DNA of 59,143 nt from Clostridia bacterium (GCA_018433015.1 JAHDSB010000117.1:1-59143), one strand, 5' to 3'. Positions 27,126 through 37,418 are shown, counted from the stretch's first letter. The notes: generated by a model not told the origin, from the letters alone. Translations and numbers: made by a program.

Positions 27126-27585
27126 CTTTCTTTTCCTCCCCTTCCCACATACACAGCTCCACCCCGGCTTCCTTCAACATTTCCAAAGCTAATGGATCGG
27201 GATAGGGGCCGGCAAAAACAATTCTCTCAATTTGAGCGTTAATCAACATTTTACTGCAAAGTACACAGGGCTGTGTAGTACAGTACAAGGTCCCCCCTGC
27301 TATACTAACCCCATGGAGGGCACTCTGAATAATAGCATTTTGTTCGGCATGGAGTCCGCGACACAATTCGTGGCGTTGGCCGGAAGGAATATTTTCTTTG
27401 TCCCGCAAACATCCCCTGTCCAAACAATGTTCTATGCCACTGGGTACTCCGTTATATCCCGTGGCAATAATATGTTTGTCTTTAACAATGATGGCGCCCA
27501 CTCGGCGGCGCAGACAAGTAGATCTGGTCGCTGCCATGTGGGCTATGTTCATGAAATATTCGTCCCAGGAAGGCCTTACATTCAT
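27118..27585 (-). CDS. dCMP deaminase family protein (ComEB-like)
   Basis: Zinc-dependent deaminase making dUMP from dCMP for thymidylate synthesis. The 155 residues contain the zinc ligands in HAEQNAI and PCVLC, with catalytic Glu in HAE, and the substrate loop GYNGVPSG typical of dCMP deaminases. ATG follows AAGGAGAG. Located directly after upp, in a pyrimidine-salvage setting. Confidence 0.92.
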   Translation of the reverse strand: MNVRPSWDEYFMNIAHMAATRSTCLRRRVGAIIVKDKHIIATGYNGVPSGIEHCLDRGCLRDKENIPSGQRHELCRGLHAEQNAIIQSALHGVSIAGGTLYCTTQPCVLCSKMLINAQIERIVFAGPYPDPLALEMLKEAGVELCMWEGEEKKDE

Positions 27586-27597
27586 AATTTTCTCTCC

Positions 27598-28227
27598 TTA
27601 TTTGGTGCCAAAGAGCCTATCTCCGGCATCACCTAAACCGGGAACAATGTAGCCGTGATCGTTTAAATAGCTATCAATAGAACCGGTAAAAATATCGATA
27701 TCGGGATGGGCTTCCTCCACGGCCTTAATCCCTTCGGGGGCAGCAAGTAAACATACCAGCTTAATACTCCTAGCTCCTCTTTTCTTAAGGAAATTAATGG
27801 CCGCTACAGCAGAACCTCCCGTAGCCAGCATAGGGTCTAGAACAATTAAGTCCCGCTCTGTAGTATCGGGTGGTAATTTACAATAATATTCCACAGGTTT
27901 TAAAGTTTCGGGATCACGATAGAGACCAATATGTCCCACTTTGGCAGCAGGAATCAGGTTCAGCATCCCGTTAACCATCCCCAGTCCTGCCCGTAAAATG
28001 GGAACCAACCCCACTTTACGTCCTGCAATAATATGAGCTTCCGCCGTCTGCACCGGCGTTTCAATTTCTATTTTTTCTAAGGGAAAATCCCTAGTTACTT
28101 CATAAGCCATTAGCATAGCTACTTCTTCTACCAGTTCCCGAAATTCCTTGGCACCTGTATTTTTATCCCGTATAAAAGTCAGCTTATGCTGAATCAAGGG
28201 ATGGTCTAATACATGCGTTTTACCCAT
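27598..28227 (-). CDS. upp: uracil phosphoribosyltransferase
   Basis: Salvages uracil to UMP using PRPP. The 209-residue protein has the N-terminal [17 protein letters not shown] and the PRPP-binding motif [15 protein letters not shown], with the uracil-binding [12 protein letters not shown] near the C-terminus. ATG follows GGAGGTAGATTT. It follows glyA, as in B. subtilis. Confidence 0.97.
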   Translation of the reverse strand: MGKTHVLDHPLIQHKLTFIRDKNTGAKEFRELVEEVAMLMAYEVTRDFPLEKIEIETPVQTAEAHIIAGRKVGLVPILRAGLGMVNGMLNLIPAAKVGHIGLYRDPETLKPVEYYCKLPPDTTERDLIVLDPMLATGGSAVAAINFLKKRGARSIKLVCLLAAPEGIKAVEEAHPDIDIFTGSIDSYLNDHGYIVPGLGDAGDRLFGTK

Positions 28228-28271
28228 AAATCTACCTCCATTTGCATTAGTAGTATCTATTTGCTGAAATT

Positions 28272-29510
28272 CTAGTAAGGCAAAGGGAAATTAGCAGTAA
28301 GATTCCGTACCAGCTCTTTTACTTTATTTTCATCCTGAGCCTGGCTCAGAACCATATCAATGATCTCCCCTATTTGTTTCATTTCTGCTTCCTTCATGCC
28401 CCGACTGGTTACGGCAGCTGTACCTAATCTGATACCACTAGTTACAAAAGGACTGCAGGGGTCGAAAGGAATAGTATTTTTATTGGCAGTAACACCGGCC
28501 TCATCTAAGAGAGCCTCCGCTTCTTTACCGGTAAGATTTTTATTTCTCAAATCTACTAGGAGCAGGTGATTATCTGTGCCCCCTGAGACAAGGCGGAAAC
28601 CTTTTTCTTGTAGAGTATCGGCCAAAACTTTAGCATTCTTGATAATCTGCTGCTGATATGTTTTAAAAGCAGGGTCCATGGCTTCTTTCAAAGCCACAGC
28701 CTTAGCTGCGATAACATGCATCAAAGGTCCCCCCTGGATTCCGGGGAAAATAGCCTTATCTATGGCTTTGGCATGAATATTCTTACATAAAATCATGCCG
28801 CCCCTGGGCCCTCTAAGGGTTTTGTGAGTAGTAGTAGTTACTATATCGGCATAAGGAACAGGACTGGGATGTAACCCTACCGCAACTAATCCTGCAATAT
28901 GTGCCATATCCACCATCAAGATGGCTTCCACTTCCTGGGCTATTTCTGCAAGTTTAGCAAAATCGATGATGCGGGGATAAGCACTGGCTCCCGCTACAAT
29001 CATCTTGGGTTTTACTTCCCGAGCCAATTGTGCTACGGCCTCATAATCGATAAGCTCGGTTTCTTTATCTACACCATAAGAAACAAAGTTATAATATTTG
29101 CCGGAAATATTAACGGGGCTGCCATGGGTTAAATGCCCGCCATGACTTAAATTCATCCCCAATACGGTATCGCCGGGTTGCAGCAAAGCAAAGTATACGG
29201 CGGTATTAGCTTGAGCTCCCGAATGGGGCTGGACATTAGCATGCTCTGCGCCAAAAATTTTCTTGGCCCTTTCCCGAGCTAAATCCTCAACCTTATCAAC
29301 CCATTCGCATCCCCCGTAATATCTTTTTCCGGGGTACCCTTCCGCATATTTATTTGTCAGGGCCGAACCCTGAGCAGCCATAACTGCCCGACTTACAAAG
29401 TTCTCGGAAGCAATTAATTCAATTTTTTCCTGTTGCCGCTTTTCTTCTCCCCCTACATACTGAGCCAGTTCTTCATCAACAGGTAGTACATACTTTTCAA
29501 TATAATCCAT
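28272..29510 (-). CDS. glyA: serine hydroxymethyltransferase
   Basis: PLP enzyme interconverting serine and glycine with tetrahydrofolate, supplying one-carbon units. Length 412. The PLP lysine lies in [14 protein letters not shown], the cofactor-binding histidine region in VDMAHIAGL, and the N-terminal substrate motif [11 protein letters not shown] is intact. ATG follows AGGAGGAAGGGATC. It is part of the ywlC-upp row. Confidence 0.98.
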   Translation of the reverse strand: MDYIEKYVLPVDEELAQYVGGEEKRQQEKIELIASENFVSRAVMAAQGSALTNKYAEGYPGKRYYGGCEWVDKVEDLARERAKKIFGAEHANVQPHSGAQANTAVYFALLQPGDTVLGMNLSHGGHLTHGSPVNISGKYYNFVSYGVDKETELIDYEAVAQLAREVKPKMIVAGASAYPRIIDFAKLAEIAQEVEAILMVDMAHIAGLVAVGLHPSPVPYADIVTTTTHKTLRGPRGGMILCKNIHAKAIDKAIFPGIQGGPLMHVIAAKAVALKEAMDPAFKTYQQQIIKNAKVLADTLQEKGFRLVSGGTDNHLLLVDLRNKNLTGKEAEALLDEAGVTANKNTIPFDPCSPFVTSGIRLGTAAVTSRGMKEAEMKQIGEIIDMVLSQAQDENKVKELVRNLTANFPLPY

Positions 29511-29532
29511 GATCCCTTCCTCCTATTAAACT

Positions 29533-30084
29533 TTATTCGTGGTAACGAGCCCGTTCTCCCCCGATTAATTTGGGTCTTGTCCTAGCTGTGGTCAAATGGG
29601 CTTCCCCAATCTTTTTAACAGAGCTGCGTATAGGTACAGCTACTGGTTTAAGATGCATTCCAATAAAAGTATCTCCTATATCTATTCCTGCATGGGCCTG
29701 TATATTTTCCACAACAACAGGTTTTTCCAAGGTTTTCATAGCCTTATTGCCCAAGCTACCCCCTGCTCCTTGGATGGGGTATACGGAAACTTGCTCCAAA
29801 CCATACTTCTCCATGCATTCTTCCTCAACTACCAGGGCACGATTTAAATGCTCACAGCACTGTACCGCAAGATACAGAGATTTTTCCTTTAGCAAAGGAT
29901 AAATACCTTCCATCAGAGCAGCGGCAATTTCAGGACTGGAATGGGTACCTATTTTTTCCCCCGCCACTTCACTAGTGCTGCAACCCACTACTACTATTTG
30001 CCCTTTTTTGAGCCGGGCTACCTCTAAAAGCTCCTTCAGCGCAGTATTTACATCCTGCGTAAGCTGTGAATATTCCATTTTCAT
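29533..30084 (-). CDS. ywlG: YwlG family (UPF0340) protein
   Basis: Cytosolic protein of 183 residues of the UPF0340/TIGR01440 family. Function is unknown. Recognisable by VVVGCSTSEVAGEKIGTHSS near the N-terminus, the AVQCCEHLNRALV segment with its paired cysteines, and VENIQAHAGIDIGDTFIGMH. Position between rpiB and glyA is the same as in B. subtilis. ATG follows AGGAGGGACC. Confidence 0.92.
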   Translation of the reverse strand: MKMEYSQLTQDVNTALKELLEVARLKKGQIVVVGCSTSEVAGEKIGTHSSPEIAAALMEGIYPLLKEKSLYLAVQCCEHLNRALVVEEECMEKYGLEQVSVYPIQGAGGSLGNKAMKTLEKPVVVENIQAHAGIDIGDTFIGMHLKPVAVPIRSSVKKIGEAHLTTARTRPKLIGGERARYHE

Positions 30085-30097
30085 GGTCCCTCCTAAT

Positions 30098-30544
30098 TTA
30101 ATTCGGGTTTTTCTCGATTTCCATTATTTTATTTACTCTTCTTTCATGCCTGCCTCCGGCAAATTCTGCTTCCAGCCAGGCTTGTACAATTTCCAAGGCT
30201 AATCCGCGGCCAATAACACGCTCACCCAGGGCTAAAATATTAGCATTGTTATGCTCCCGGGAGGCTTTGGCGGAAAAGACATCATGACACAGGGCGGCCC
30301 GCACCCCGGGAATTTTATTGGCTGCGATGGAAATTCCAATACCCGTACCACATACCAAGATACCTTTATCATATTCTTCTCCGGCCACGGCTTTACCCAC
30401 AGCCTTTGCTATATCAGGATAATCACAGGACTCCGTACTGTACGTGCCGAAATCCTTGACACCGATACCTTCTTTATCCAGATACTGCTTTATTTCTTCC
30501 TTCAGCTGGTATCCTCCATGATCTGATCCTATGGCAATTTGCAA
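30098..30544 (-). CDS. rpiB: ribose-5-phosphate isomerase B
   Basis: Interconverts ribose 5-phosphate and ribulose 5-phosphate in the pentose phosphate pathway. The 148 residues contain SDHGGYQLKEEI, the active-site cysteine in CGTGIGISIAANK, and NNANILALGERVIG. The start is TTG at 30542-30544 with GGGGTG upstream. It could also act on allose 6-phosphate, as some family members do. Confidence 0.95.
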   Translation of the reverse strand: MQIAIGSDHGGYQLKEEIKQYLDKEGIGVKDFGTYSTESCDYPDIAKAVGKAVAGEEYDKGILVCGTGIGISIAANKIPGVRAALCHDVFSAKASREHNNANILALGERVIGRGLALEIVQAWLEAEFAGGRHERRVNKIMEIEKNPN

Positions 30545-30657
30545 AATTACGACACCCCGCTTTTTCTTCTCTTGCTAAGTTTTAAATTCCGAACAAACTC
30601 TAACTTTAGTAGTTTCTACTTTATGCAACAATATCCTGCCTTTTTTTTAGAAATATC

Positions 30658-31371
30658 TCAGGATTTTTTCTCCAGTAATCTTTCCATTGCTTTATAAACA
30701 CAGTCCTGCAGCTCATCGCGGCAGGTTCGATAATATTCCACAGGATAACCGAAGGGATCACTTACATCCAAGTTATAAGCTTTTTCTTCTAATTTCTGCA
30801 ATTTTGTTGTTTCTTCCTTTGCTATTTTATCCAGTTTCCTCTCCCAGGAATCCAGTTCCGCCTCAACTTCCTGTAAATCCTGTAACAATTTTTTCTTTTT
30901 TTCCTCCAAGGCCAGAATTTCCCCTTGATGGTCTTGAAAAAACTTGCGTTTTTTTCGTTGAATTTCTTCATACAGGGCCTGGACTTCCCCTTGCAGAGCC
31001 TTGATTTTCTCAGTACCTTCCCCATACTCTTTTAAAAGAAAAACCTTACCTCGAGCTTCAGGAGCAAAGTTCAAAATATGTTCCTTATGTCTTTGGGTCA
31101 TAGTTAAAATCAGATCTGCTTCCTGAATTAAAGCCGGAGTGAGAGCTTTAGCCCGATGCTTTTCTAAATCTATTTTTAATTCTGACATTACCTTTCTAGC
31201 TTCATAAGAGGCGGGATCATTAGCTACTGCCCCTGTTCCCGCCGAACAGACAACAATGTTGGCCTTGTTTTTTCCTTTATTAGTTAAGTAATACTTAGCC
31301 AGAGCCTCGGCCATGGAGCTGCGGCAAGTATTACCGGTACAAACAAAAAGTATCTTCTTTCTTTCCGTCAT
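30658..31371 (-). CDS. ywlE: protein-arginine phosphatase YwlE-like, with coiled-coil insertion
   Basis: Low-molecular-weight phosphatase. The P-loop CTGNTCRSS begins at Cys11; Thr15 in place of the usual Ile is the residue that gives YwlE specificity for phospho-arginine. The general acid Asp205 lies in DVSDPFGYPVEYYR. YwlE is normally about 150 residues, but this has 237: about 80 extra, highly charged heptad-like residues (about 118-200) sit between LLKEYGEG and the DVSDPFG loop. The insertion is in frame with normal codon use, so it is not a frameshift. ATG 31371 follows GAGGTGG; the GTG at 31389 is less likely. Gene order mntP-ywlE-rpiB matches B. subtilis ywlD-ywlE-ywlF. Confidence 0.9.
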   Translation of the reverse strand: MTERKKILFVCTGNTCRSSMAEALAKYYLTNKGKNKANIVVCSAGTGAVANDPASYEARKVMSELKIDLEKHRAKALTPALIQEADLILTMTQRHKEHILNFAPEARGKVFLLKEYGEGTEKIKALQGEVQALYEEIQRKKRKFFQDHQGEILALEEKKKKLLQDLQEVEAELDSWERKLDKIAKEETTKLQKLEEKAYNLDVSDPFGYPVEYYRTCRDELQDCVYKAMERLLEKKS

Positions 31372-31385
31372 TACTACCACCTCAA

Positions 31386-31964
31386 TCACAAGAATAGCAA
31401 TTTGAGGCCGATTATTACAAGAATAAGACCTCCTATAATCTCAGCCTTTTCCCCAAAAGTACGGTTCAGCCTTTGCCCAAAAAAAACACCTAAAATAGTC
31501 ATGGCTCCTGCTACCACACCCATAGTAACTACCGTTAGCAGCAAATCAACCTTTACAGCTCCCAAGCCAAACCCTACGGTAAGGGCATCCAGGCTAACAC
31601 TAATAGCCATTACTACTAAACTGACGGGATTAGCAATATTGATGACTCCACCTTTAGCGGGATGCTTTTGACCTCCATTGGTCCTAACAAAACCCAAATC
31701 TTTAAGACTTCCCCAGATGGTATTCAAACCAATAGAAATTAATACCAAGGCCCCCACCGTTCCGGCAATTGGGCCTGCTACTTTCCCCAGATAGTTACCT
31801 ATACTAAGTCCCAAAAGGGGCATCAGAATATGAAATATTGTTACGATCCCAGAGACTATTAGCATATCCCTGCGCTTCACACCTGATAGGCCAATACTGA
31901 CAGCTACAGAAAAAGCGTCTATGCCCAGAGCCACTGAAACTAAAAAGATTGATAAATAATTCAT
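31386..31964 (-). CDS. mntP: MntP-family manganese efflux pump
   Basis: Six-helix membrane protein of 192 residues with internal two-fold similarity: ALGIDAFSVAVSIGL near the N-terminus and AISVSLDALTVGFGLG in the second half carry the conserved acidic residues thought to bind manganese. It corresponds to B. subtilis ywlD/mntP and lies between ywlC and ywlE. No yybP-ykoY riboswitch was seen in the short gap upstream. Confidence 0.9.
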   Translation of the reverse strand: MNYLSIFLVSVALGIDAFSVAVSIGLSGVKRRDMLIVSGIVTIFHILMPLLGLSIGNYLGKVAGPIAGTVGALVLISIGLNTIWGSLKDLGFVRTNGGQKHPAKGGVINIANPVSLVVMAISVSLDALTVGFGLGAVKVDLLLTVVTMGVVAGAMTILGVFFGQRLNRTFGEKAEIIGGLILVIIGLKLLFL

Positions 31965-31996
31965 ACGGCCTCCCGTTTCTTGTTTTTAGGGGATTT

Positions 31997-33058
31997 TTAC
32001 GCTTCAATTACGTGATGACCTGCAGATTTAAGCAATCTATTCATTAATGCTGTTCCTAACCCCTGCTCTTCATAAGTCTCTGTTAAAATAACATCTACGC
32101 CCGCTTTATCACAATTTCTCAACTCGCTGTAGATAAGGTGAGCAACTGTTAATAAATTATGGCGAGAACCTATATTTTTATGATAGAAAACTTTAATATT
32201 TTTTATTTTTTCCCATGTTTCCGTTGTTAATAATAGGCCGACTTTTTTCCCACAACTATCATATTCTTTAACCATTTCTCTAATGCGTCGGGCTGTGTTT
32301 TCCGGTGTCCCTTGCACTAAAATAACTTGTGCCCGCGGGGAATAATGGGTGTATTTCATTCCCGGAGCTTTGGGAACTTGTTTAGTATCATATAAACCCG
32401 GATCTATGTATACTTTACCTACAGTTTCAGCTATTTCTTCTTTTGTTATACCTCCGGGACGCAGAATCACCGGCAGCTCTTCCGACATGTCCAGCACCGT
32501 GGATTCCAAACCGATGCCCGTAGCTCCTCCGTCCAACACTCCATCTATCTTGCCCTTGAGATCATCCCACACATGACCGGCCTGGGTGGGACTGGGGTAA
32601 CCTGACCTATTCGCACTGGGAGCAGCTATAGGGACTCCGGCTTTTTTTATCAAGGCCCGCGCTACAGGATGATCAGGCATCCGGATAGCTACCGTATCTA
32701 GTCCTGCCGTCACTGCATCGGGAATTAGCTCTTTTTTAGGCAAAACAAAAGTTAAGGGTCCCGGCCAAAATTTTTCCATCAGCATCCGAGCCGCCGGAGG
32801 AACTTGACGGGCCAAAGTATAGACATCTTCTATCTCTGCCACATGAAGTATTAAAGGGTTGTCCCCCGGTCTGCCTTTAGCTGCAAAGATCTTCTGTACA
32901 GCTTGAGAATCAAGACCGTTAGCCCCTAATCCGTACACGGTTTCTGTGGGAAAGGCTACTAATTTTCCTTCCCTGATCATCAGGGCAGCCAGCTCAATGA
33001 TGTCCTGCTGTGGTTCGTCCCGCGATACCTGCCAAAATTTAGTCTCCAACTTTCTCAA
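31997..33058 (-). CDS. ywlC: L-threonylcarbamoyladenylate synthase (YwlC/Sua5)
   Basis: Makes threonylcarbamoyl-AMP for the t6A37 modification of ANN-decoding tRNAs. The YrdC domain (about 12-210) includes the FPTETVYGLGANG motif and KGRPGDNPLILH, and SANRSGYPSPT. A Sua5-type C-terminal domain follows, so this is the long form (353 residues). The start is TTG at 33058, four bases inside the end of prmC, after AAGGAAAGG; a second TTG three codons later is possible. Confidence 0.94.
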   Translation of the reverse strand: MRKLETKFWQVSRDEPQQDIIELAALMIREGKLVAFPTETVYGLGANGLDSQAVQKIFAAKGRPGDNPLILHVAEIEDVYTLARQVPPAARMLMEKFWPGPLTFVLPKKELIPDAVTAGLDTVAIRMPDHPVARALIKKAGVPIAAPSANRSGYPSPTQAGHVWDDLKGKIDGVLDGGATGIGLESTVLDMSEELPVILRPGGITKEEIAETVGKVYIDPGLYDTKQVPKAPGMKYTHYSPRAQVILVQGTPENTARRIREMVKEYDSCGKKVGLLLTTETWEKIKNIKVFYHKNIGSRHNLLTVAHLIYSELRNCDKAGVDVILTETYEEQGLGTALMNRLLKSAGHHVIEA

Positions 33059-33954
33059 CCTTTCCTTAAGTTATTGTTAGTATAACATAATTCACCCCGG
33101 ACTACTCTATCCCGTCCCCCCCAATCCTGTACAACTTCCAGCCTGTGAAAATTATTTTGTTGTAAAATTTCCTTAACATCCGGGGCCTGCCGATAACCGA
33201 TTTCCAGTAGCAAAAATCCCCCGGGCAGCAAATAATTTTCGGCCTCTTGGACTATTCTCCGATAAAAATCCAAACCGTCTTCTCCTCCCAATAAAGCCAA
33301 AACAGGTTCTTTTTTTACATCAATGGGTAACTCTTGGTATTCTTCCCTGCTTATATAGGGAGGATTGGAGACAATTAGATGATATTTCGCTGGGGGAGGA
33401 AGGGGTACAAACAGATCTCCCTGATAAAATTTAACCTTATCCCCTACTCCCAGGTTAGCAGCATTTTCTTGGGCTACAGCCAGAGCTGGAGCAGATATAT
33501 CCACAGCATGGACCTTACTTCCGGGAAGATAATAAGCTAAACTAAGGGCGGCAGCACCGCTACCCGTACATAAATCAAGAATCCGAGGCTCATCTAGCTT
33601 TCTCCCCACTTTCAAGGCTTCCTCTACTAATATTTCCGTATCCCACCGAGGAATGAGGACATCAGGAGTTACTTTAAAAGAGAGATCCATAAATTCCTGA
33701 GAACCCACAAGATATTGGAGGGGTTCATAGTTGCCCCGTCTTTCCACATCTTCCTGAAATTTACACCAGACCTCTTCCGGCAACTCCTCATTCAGAGCCA
33801 GCAAAAGTTCTAACTTTTCTTTGTGCCACGCCTTGGCCAATAGCTGCCTTCCTTCATTTTGTACTTGTTCCGGGGCAAAGCCCTGTTCTATTAAAAAAGA
33901 AGCCGCCCACTGGAGGGCTTTCCTACCAGTTTGCGGCCTGTTTTTATTATCCAT
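33055..33954 (-). CDS. prmC: peptide chain release factor N5-glutamine methyltransferase
   Basis: Methylates the GGQ glutamine of release factors using S-adenosylmethionine. The 299 residues hold an N-terminal helical domain, the SAM motif DLCTGSGAAALSLAYY and the catalytic VSNPPYIS. It overlaps prfA by one base and ywlC by four, so substrate and modifying enzyme are translated together. Confidence 0.95.
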   Translation of the reverse strand: MDNKNRPQTGRKALQWAASFLIEQGFAPEQVQNEGRQLLAKAWHKEKLELLLALNEELPEEVWCKFQEDVERRGNYEPLQYLVGSQEFMDLSFKVTPDVLIPRWDTEILVEEALKVGRKLDEPRILDLCTGSGAAALSLAYYLPGSKVHAVDISAPALAVAQENAANLGVGDKVKFYQGDLFVPLPPPAKYHLIVSNPPYISREEYQELPIDVKKEPVLALLGGEDGLDFYRRIVQEAENYLLPGGFLLLEIGYRQAPDVKEILQQNNFHRLEVVQDWGGRDRVVRGELCYTNNNLRKG

Positions 33955-35021
33955 TATTCCATCCTCTTCAATTTTTCCGCCTGATCCGAAGTAACCAAGG
34001 CATCGATAAATTCATCTATTTCTCCCTGCATTACTGCTTCCAGACGGTATAATGTCAGGCCTATCCTATGATCAGTTACCCTACCTTGAGGATAGTTATA
34101 GGTACGTATCCTTTCGCTGCGATCCCCGCTACCCACCATGGTTTTGCGCACACTGGCCATTTCTCCCGCTTGCTCTTCTTCGGCCTTTTCTAACAGACGG
34201 GCACGCAAAACCTTGAGAGCCTTATCTTTATTTTTATGCTGAGATTTTTCATCCTGACAGGAAACAACCATCCCTGTAGGCAAGTGGGTTACCCGCACTG
34301 CCGATTGGGTAGTATTAACAGACTGTCCCCCCGGTCCGCTGGAACAAAAGATATCTATCCGCAAATCATTGGGGTTAATATCAATATCTACCTCTTCAGC
34401 CTCCGGTAAAACAGCTACCGTAGAGGCTGAAGTATGGATTCTTCCTCCCGACTCCGTGGCAGGTATCCGTTGCACGCGATGGACACCACTCTCAAATTTA
34501 AATCTGCTATAGGCACCTTTACCTTCAATCATGACGATAACTTCCTTAAAGCCGCCTATATCCGTATAGTTGGCCGAAAGCATTTCCACCTTCCAGCCTT
34601 GTTTCTCCGCATATCTGCTGTACATTTTCAAGAGATCCGCCGCAAATAGGGCTGCTTCTTCTCCTCCTGTACCGCCCCGTATTTCAATAATAACGTTCTT
34701 CTCATCATTAGGATCCTTAGGTAGGAGCAAGATCTTCAAATTGCTTTCCAATTGTTCCTTCTTTTCTTCCTGTTCGTTTAAATCTTCTTCTACTAATTCC
34801 CTAAATTCCGGATCCAGCTTATCTTCCAACATTTCTTGATTTTCTTTTATCTTTTGCAGAACATCTTTATATTCCCGATAAGCCGCGACTACTTCCGTCA
34901 AAGCAGCATGAGCCTTGGCATGTTTCTGCCACTCGCTCTGATTGCTGATAACATCGGGATCGCTGAGCAGTGCTCCCAGCTCTTCATAACGTTCTTCAAG
35001 ATGTTGTAGTTTTTCCAGCAT
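33954..35021 (-). CDS. prfA: peptide chain release factor 1
   Basis: Recognises UAA and UAG stop codons. The GGQ motif is in [17 protein letters not shown] and the codon-reading tripeptide is Pro-Ala-Thr in [14 protein letters not shown], which marks RF1 rather than RF2. Length 355 is standard. ATG start with GAGGTGTAGGGGA. Confidence 0.97.
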   Translation of the reverse strand: MLEKLQHLEERYEELGALLSDPDVISNQSEWQKHAKAHAALTEVVAAYREYKDVLQKIKENQEMLEDKLDPEFRELVEEDLNEQEEKKEQLESNLKILLLPKDPNDEKNVIIEIRGGTGGEEAALFAADLLKMYSRYAEKQGWKVEMLSANYTDIGGFKEVIVMIEGKGAYSRFKFESGVHRVQRIPATESGGRIHTSASTVAVLPEAEEVDIDINPNDLRIDIFCSSGPGGQSVNTTQSAVRVTHLPTGMVVSCQDEKSQHKNKDKALKVLRARLLEKAEEEQAGEMASVRKTMVGSGDRSERIRTYNYPQGRVTDHRIGLTLYRLEAVMQGEIDEFIDALVTSDQAEKLKRME

Positions 35022-35070
35022 TCCCCTACACCTCTGCCTTTATAACGATTGTTAATTAAAATAATAGGCT

Positions 35071-35101
35071 AAAAATATAGCAGAGCTTGGGCTCTGCTAT
35101 A
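35071..35101 (-). terminator. terminator of rpmE
   Basis: TATAGCAGAGC pairs perfectly with GCTCTGCTATA around TTGG, followed on the minus strand by TTTTT. It lies 8 bases after the rpmE stop and separates it from prfA. Confidence 0.92.
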
Positions 35102-35108
35102 GAATACA

Positions 35109-35309
35109 TTATTTAAGGCCATACTTGTTTTTAAATCTCTCCACACGGCCTGTAGTAAATACGTTGCGCTGCTTTCCTGTATAAAAAGGATGACATTTTG
35201 AACAAATTTCCACCCTCAGGTTTTCTTTCGTGGAACCTGTTTCAAATTTTTCACCGCATGCACACGTAACTGTTGTCTTGTGATATTTTGGATGAATTCC
35301 TTCTTTCAT
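35109..35309 (-). CDS. rpmE: 50S ribosomal protein L31 (zinc form)
   Basis: Ribosomal protein of 66 residues bridging subunits. The four zinc ligands are in CACGE and [12 protein letters not shown], so it is the C-plus form that binds zinc rather than the zinc-free paralogue. It has its own promoter and terminator and so forms a single-gene transcript. Confidence 0.97.
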   Translation of the reverse strand: MKEGIHPKYHKTTVTCACGEKFETGSTKENLRVEICSKCHPFYTGKQRNVFTTGRVERFKNKYGLK

Positions 35310-35376
35310 TCATTTCACCTTCTTTCAACTTGCCCTTCCGTATATCTAGCTTAAGTTTTTCCTTATACGAAGTGTA

Positions 35377-35405
35377 ATTATAGCATAATTCTTTAATATT
35401 ATCAA
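35377..35405 (-). promoter_or_regulatory. sigma-A promoter of rpmE
   Basis: Minus-strand TTGATA (35400-35405), 17-base spacer, perfect TATAAT (35377-35382), about 65 bases before the rpmE start. Confidence 0.8.
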
Positions 35406-35440
35406 GAAACTCACTAAATCTTCTTTTTATAGGGTCTATC

Positions 35441-36439
35441 TTAGAATTTTTTGCATTCCGGTTTTTTATCAAGGCGATGTTGGGCGTCAATAAACCGTAC
35501 TGTACCGGTAGTTCCCCGCATTACCAGGGTATGGGTTGTAGCCATTTTGCTATAATAGCGAACACCTTTCAAGAAGTCACCATCGGTAATACCCGTTGCG
35601 GCAAAAATTACATCGTCTCCTTTAACTAAATCATCTAAGGTTAGGATTTTGCGTACATCAGTTACGCCTAATTTATGAGCTCTCTCTACGTCATGCTCAT
35701 CTTCCGGCCACAGTCTGCCCTGGATTTCTCCTCCTAAACAGCGTAGGGCAGCGGCAGCCAAGACGCCTTCCGGAGCTCCGCCCACACCAATTACCATATC
35801 TACACCTGAGCCGGGAATAGCCGTAGCAACAGCAGGTGATACATCACCATCGGTAATCAATTTAATGCGTGTACCAATGCTTCTCAATTCGTCAATAATT
35901 TTCTGGTGACGAGGTCTGTCCAGTACAACTACAGTTATATCCTGGACTTTTTTATGAAGACTCTTAGCCACAGCATTAACATTTTCCGTCACGCTAGCAT
36001 TAAGATGGATTTTTCCTGCCGCTTCAGGACCTACTGCTATTTTTTCCATATACATATCGGGAGCATGTAACAGACAGCCGCTAGGTGCAGCTGCTAAAAC
36101 AGCAATTGCTCCCATAAGTCCTTTAGCTACGATATTCGTTCCTTCTAAAGGATCAACGGCAATATCTACTTTTATATTCTTGCCTGTACCCACTTTTTCG
36201 CCAATATATAACATAGGGGCTTCATCCATTTCGCCTTCACCGATGACTACTACCCCATCTACTTTTACTGTATCAAACATAGCTCTCATGGCCGATACAG
36301 CAGCTCCATCTGCAGCAATCTTATCTCCCCGGCCCCACCAACGAGCGGAAGCTAAAGCCGCAGCCTCCGTAACGCGGGCAAACTCCATGGTTAATTCCCG
36401 TCCCATCACATGATTATGGGCATCTTTACTTTCTACCAT
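35441..36439 (-). CDS. glpX: class II fructose-1,6-bisphosphatase
   Basis: Gluconeogenic phosphatase of the GlpX family, 332 residues. Key features: [19 protein letters not shown], the metal-binding [17 protein letters not shown] and [11 protein letters not shown], with [17 protein letters not shown] in the second half. ATG follows GAGAGGAGATT. It lies 53 bases after the fba gene, so the two gluconeogenic enzymes are likely co-expressed. Confidence 0.96.
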   Translation of the reverse strand: MVESKDAHNHVMGRELTMEFARVTEAAALASARWWGRGDKIAADGAAVSAMRAMFDTVKVDGVVVIGEGEMDEAPMLYIGEKVGTGKNIKVDIAVDPLEGTNIVAKGLMGAIAVLAAAPSGCLLHAPDMYMEKIAVGPEAAGKIHLNASVTENVNAVAKSLHKKVQDITVVVLDRPRHQKIIDELRSIGTRIKLITDGDVSPAVATAIPGSGVDMVIGVGGAPEGVLAAAALRCLGGEIQGRLWPEDEHDVERAHKLGVTDVRKILTLDDLVKGDDVIFAATGITDGDFLKGVRYYSKMATTHTLVMRGTTGTVRFIDAQHRLDKKPECKKF

Positions 36440-36492
36440 TTAAAAAATCTCCTCTCATACTTAGCTGTCTGTCCTGAATTCCCTTACAAGAC

Positions 36493-37347
36493 TCAGGCTT
36501 TACCACTGCTGCCAAAAATTCTTATTTTCTCTCTAATGATAGCTGTCATTTCGTCCCGGGCCGGTCCCAATATCTTACGAGGATCAATTTCCTCAGGTTT
36601 CTCCTTAACTACTTTTTGTACCCCTCTTACAAAGGCTTCGCGGATATTCGTATCAATATTAACTTTACAAACACCCAAGGAAATGGCTTTAACCAAATCA
36701 TCGCTGGGTACTCCCGAAGATCCGTGCAGTACAATAGGTACATCCACTATTTTGCGAATCTTATCAAGTCTTACAAAATCAAGCTCCGGCTCAAATTTAT
36801 ACTGGCCATGGGCAGTTCCAATGGCAACAGCTAAACTATCAACATTAGTTTGTTCCACAAAATATCTAGCCTCTTCAGGATCTGTGAGCAAGGCATCTTT
36901 CTCGGAAACAGTAATATCATCTTCTGTGCCTCCGATTTTACCCAGTTCAGCTTCAGTAGATACTCCTACGGCCTTGGCAATTTCCACAACCAATTTAGTG
37001 GTGGCAATATTTTCTTCCAAAGCATGTTTAGAACCATCATACATCACTGAGGTAAACCCGCTTCTAATACATTGTACTATTTGATTAAAACTAGTACCAT
37101 GATCAAGATGTAAAGCTACGGGGATTTTTGTGTTTTCTGCCGCCACCTTAACTAAACCTACGATAAACGGTAATCCTGCATATTTGATAGCTCCCTGACT
37201 AGCTTGAATAATTACCGGGGATTCTTCCTCCTCAGCTGCTCTAACTATAGCCTGAACTATTTCCATATTATTGCAGTTGAAAGCACCTACAGCATAAGCT
37301 CCTTTTTGAGCCTTATCAAGTAATTCTTTCACAGTAACAAGTGCCAT
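36493..37347 (-). CDS. fba: class II fructose-bisphosphate aldolase
   Basis: Zinc-dependent aldolase of glycolysis and gluconeogenesis, 284 residues. Zinc and substrate residues are seen in HLDHGTS, IGTAHGQYKFEP, VLHGSSGVPSDD and NIDTNIREAF. ATG 37347 follows AAGGAGG; the upstream in-frame start at 37422 would add a nonsense leader. It is the second gene after spo0F, in the same order as B. subtilis spo0F-fbaA. Confidence 0.96.
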   Translation of the reverse strand: MALVTVKELLDKAQKGAYAVGAFNCNNMEIVQAIVRAAEEEESPVIIQASQGAIKYAGLPFIVGLVKVAAENTKIPVALHLDHGTSFNQIVQCIRSGFTSVMYDGSKHALEENIATTKLVVEIAKAVGVSTEAELGKIGGTEDDITVSEKDALLTDPEEARYFVEQTNVDSLAVAIGTAHGQYKFEPELDFVRLDKIRKIVDVPIVLHGSSGVPSDDLVKAISLGVCKVNIDTNIREAFVRGVQKVVKEKPEEIDPRKILGPARDEMTAIIREKIRIFGSSGKA

Positions 37348-37396
37348 ATCATGAAACCTCCTTAAAAATAATTTAATATTAAAGAAACAAAGAAAA

Positions 37397-37418
37397 AAGG
37401 CTTTACTATCTGCCTTTA
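37397..37418 (-). terminator. weak terminator upstream of fba
   Basis: AAAGGC and GCCTTT form a short stem with a 10-base loop, followed on the minus strand by TTTTTCTTTG. It may separate the zinc-ribbon gene from fba only in part. Confidence 0.45.
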
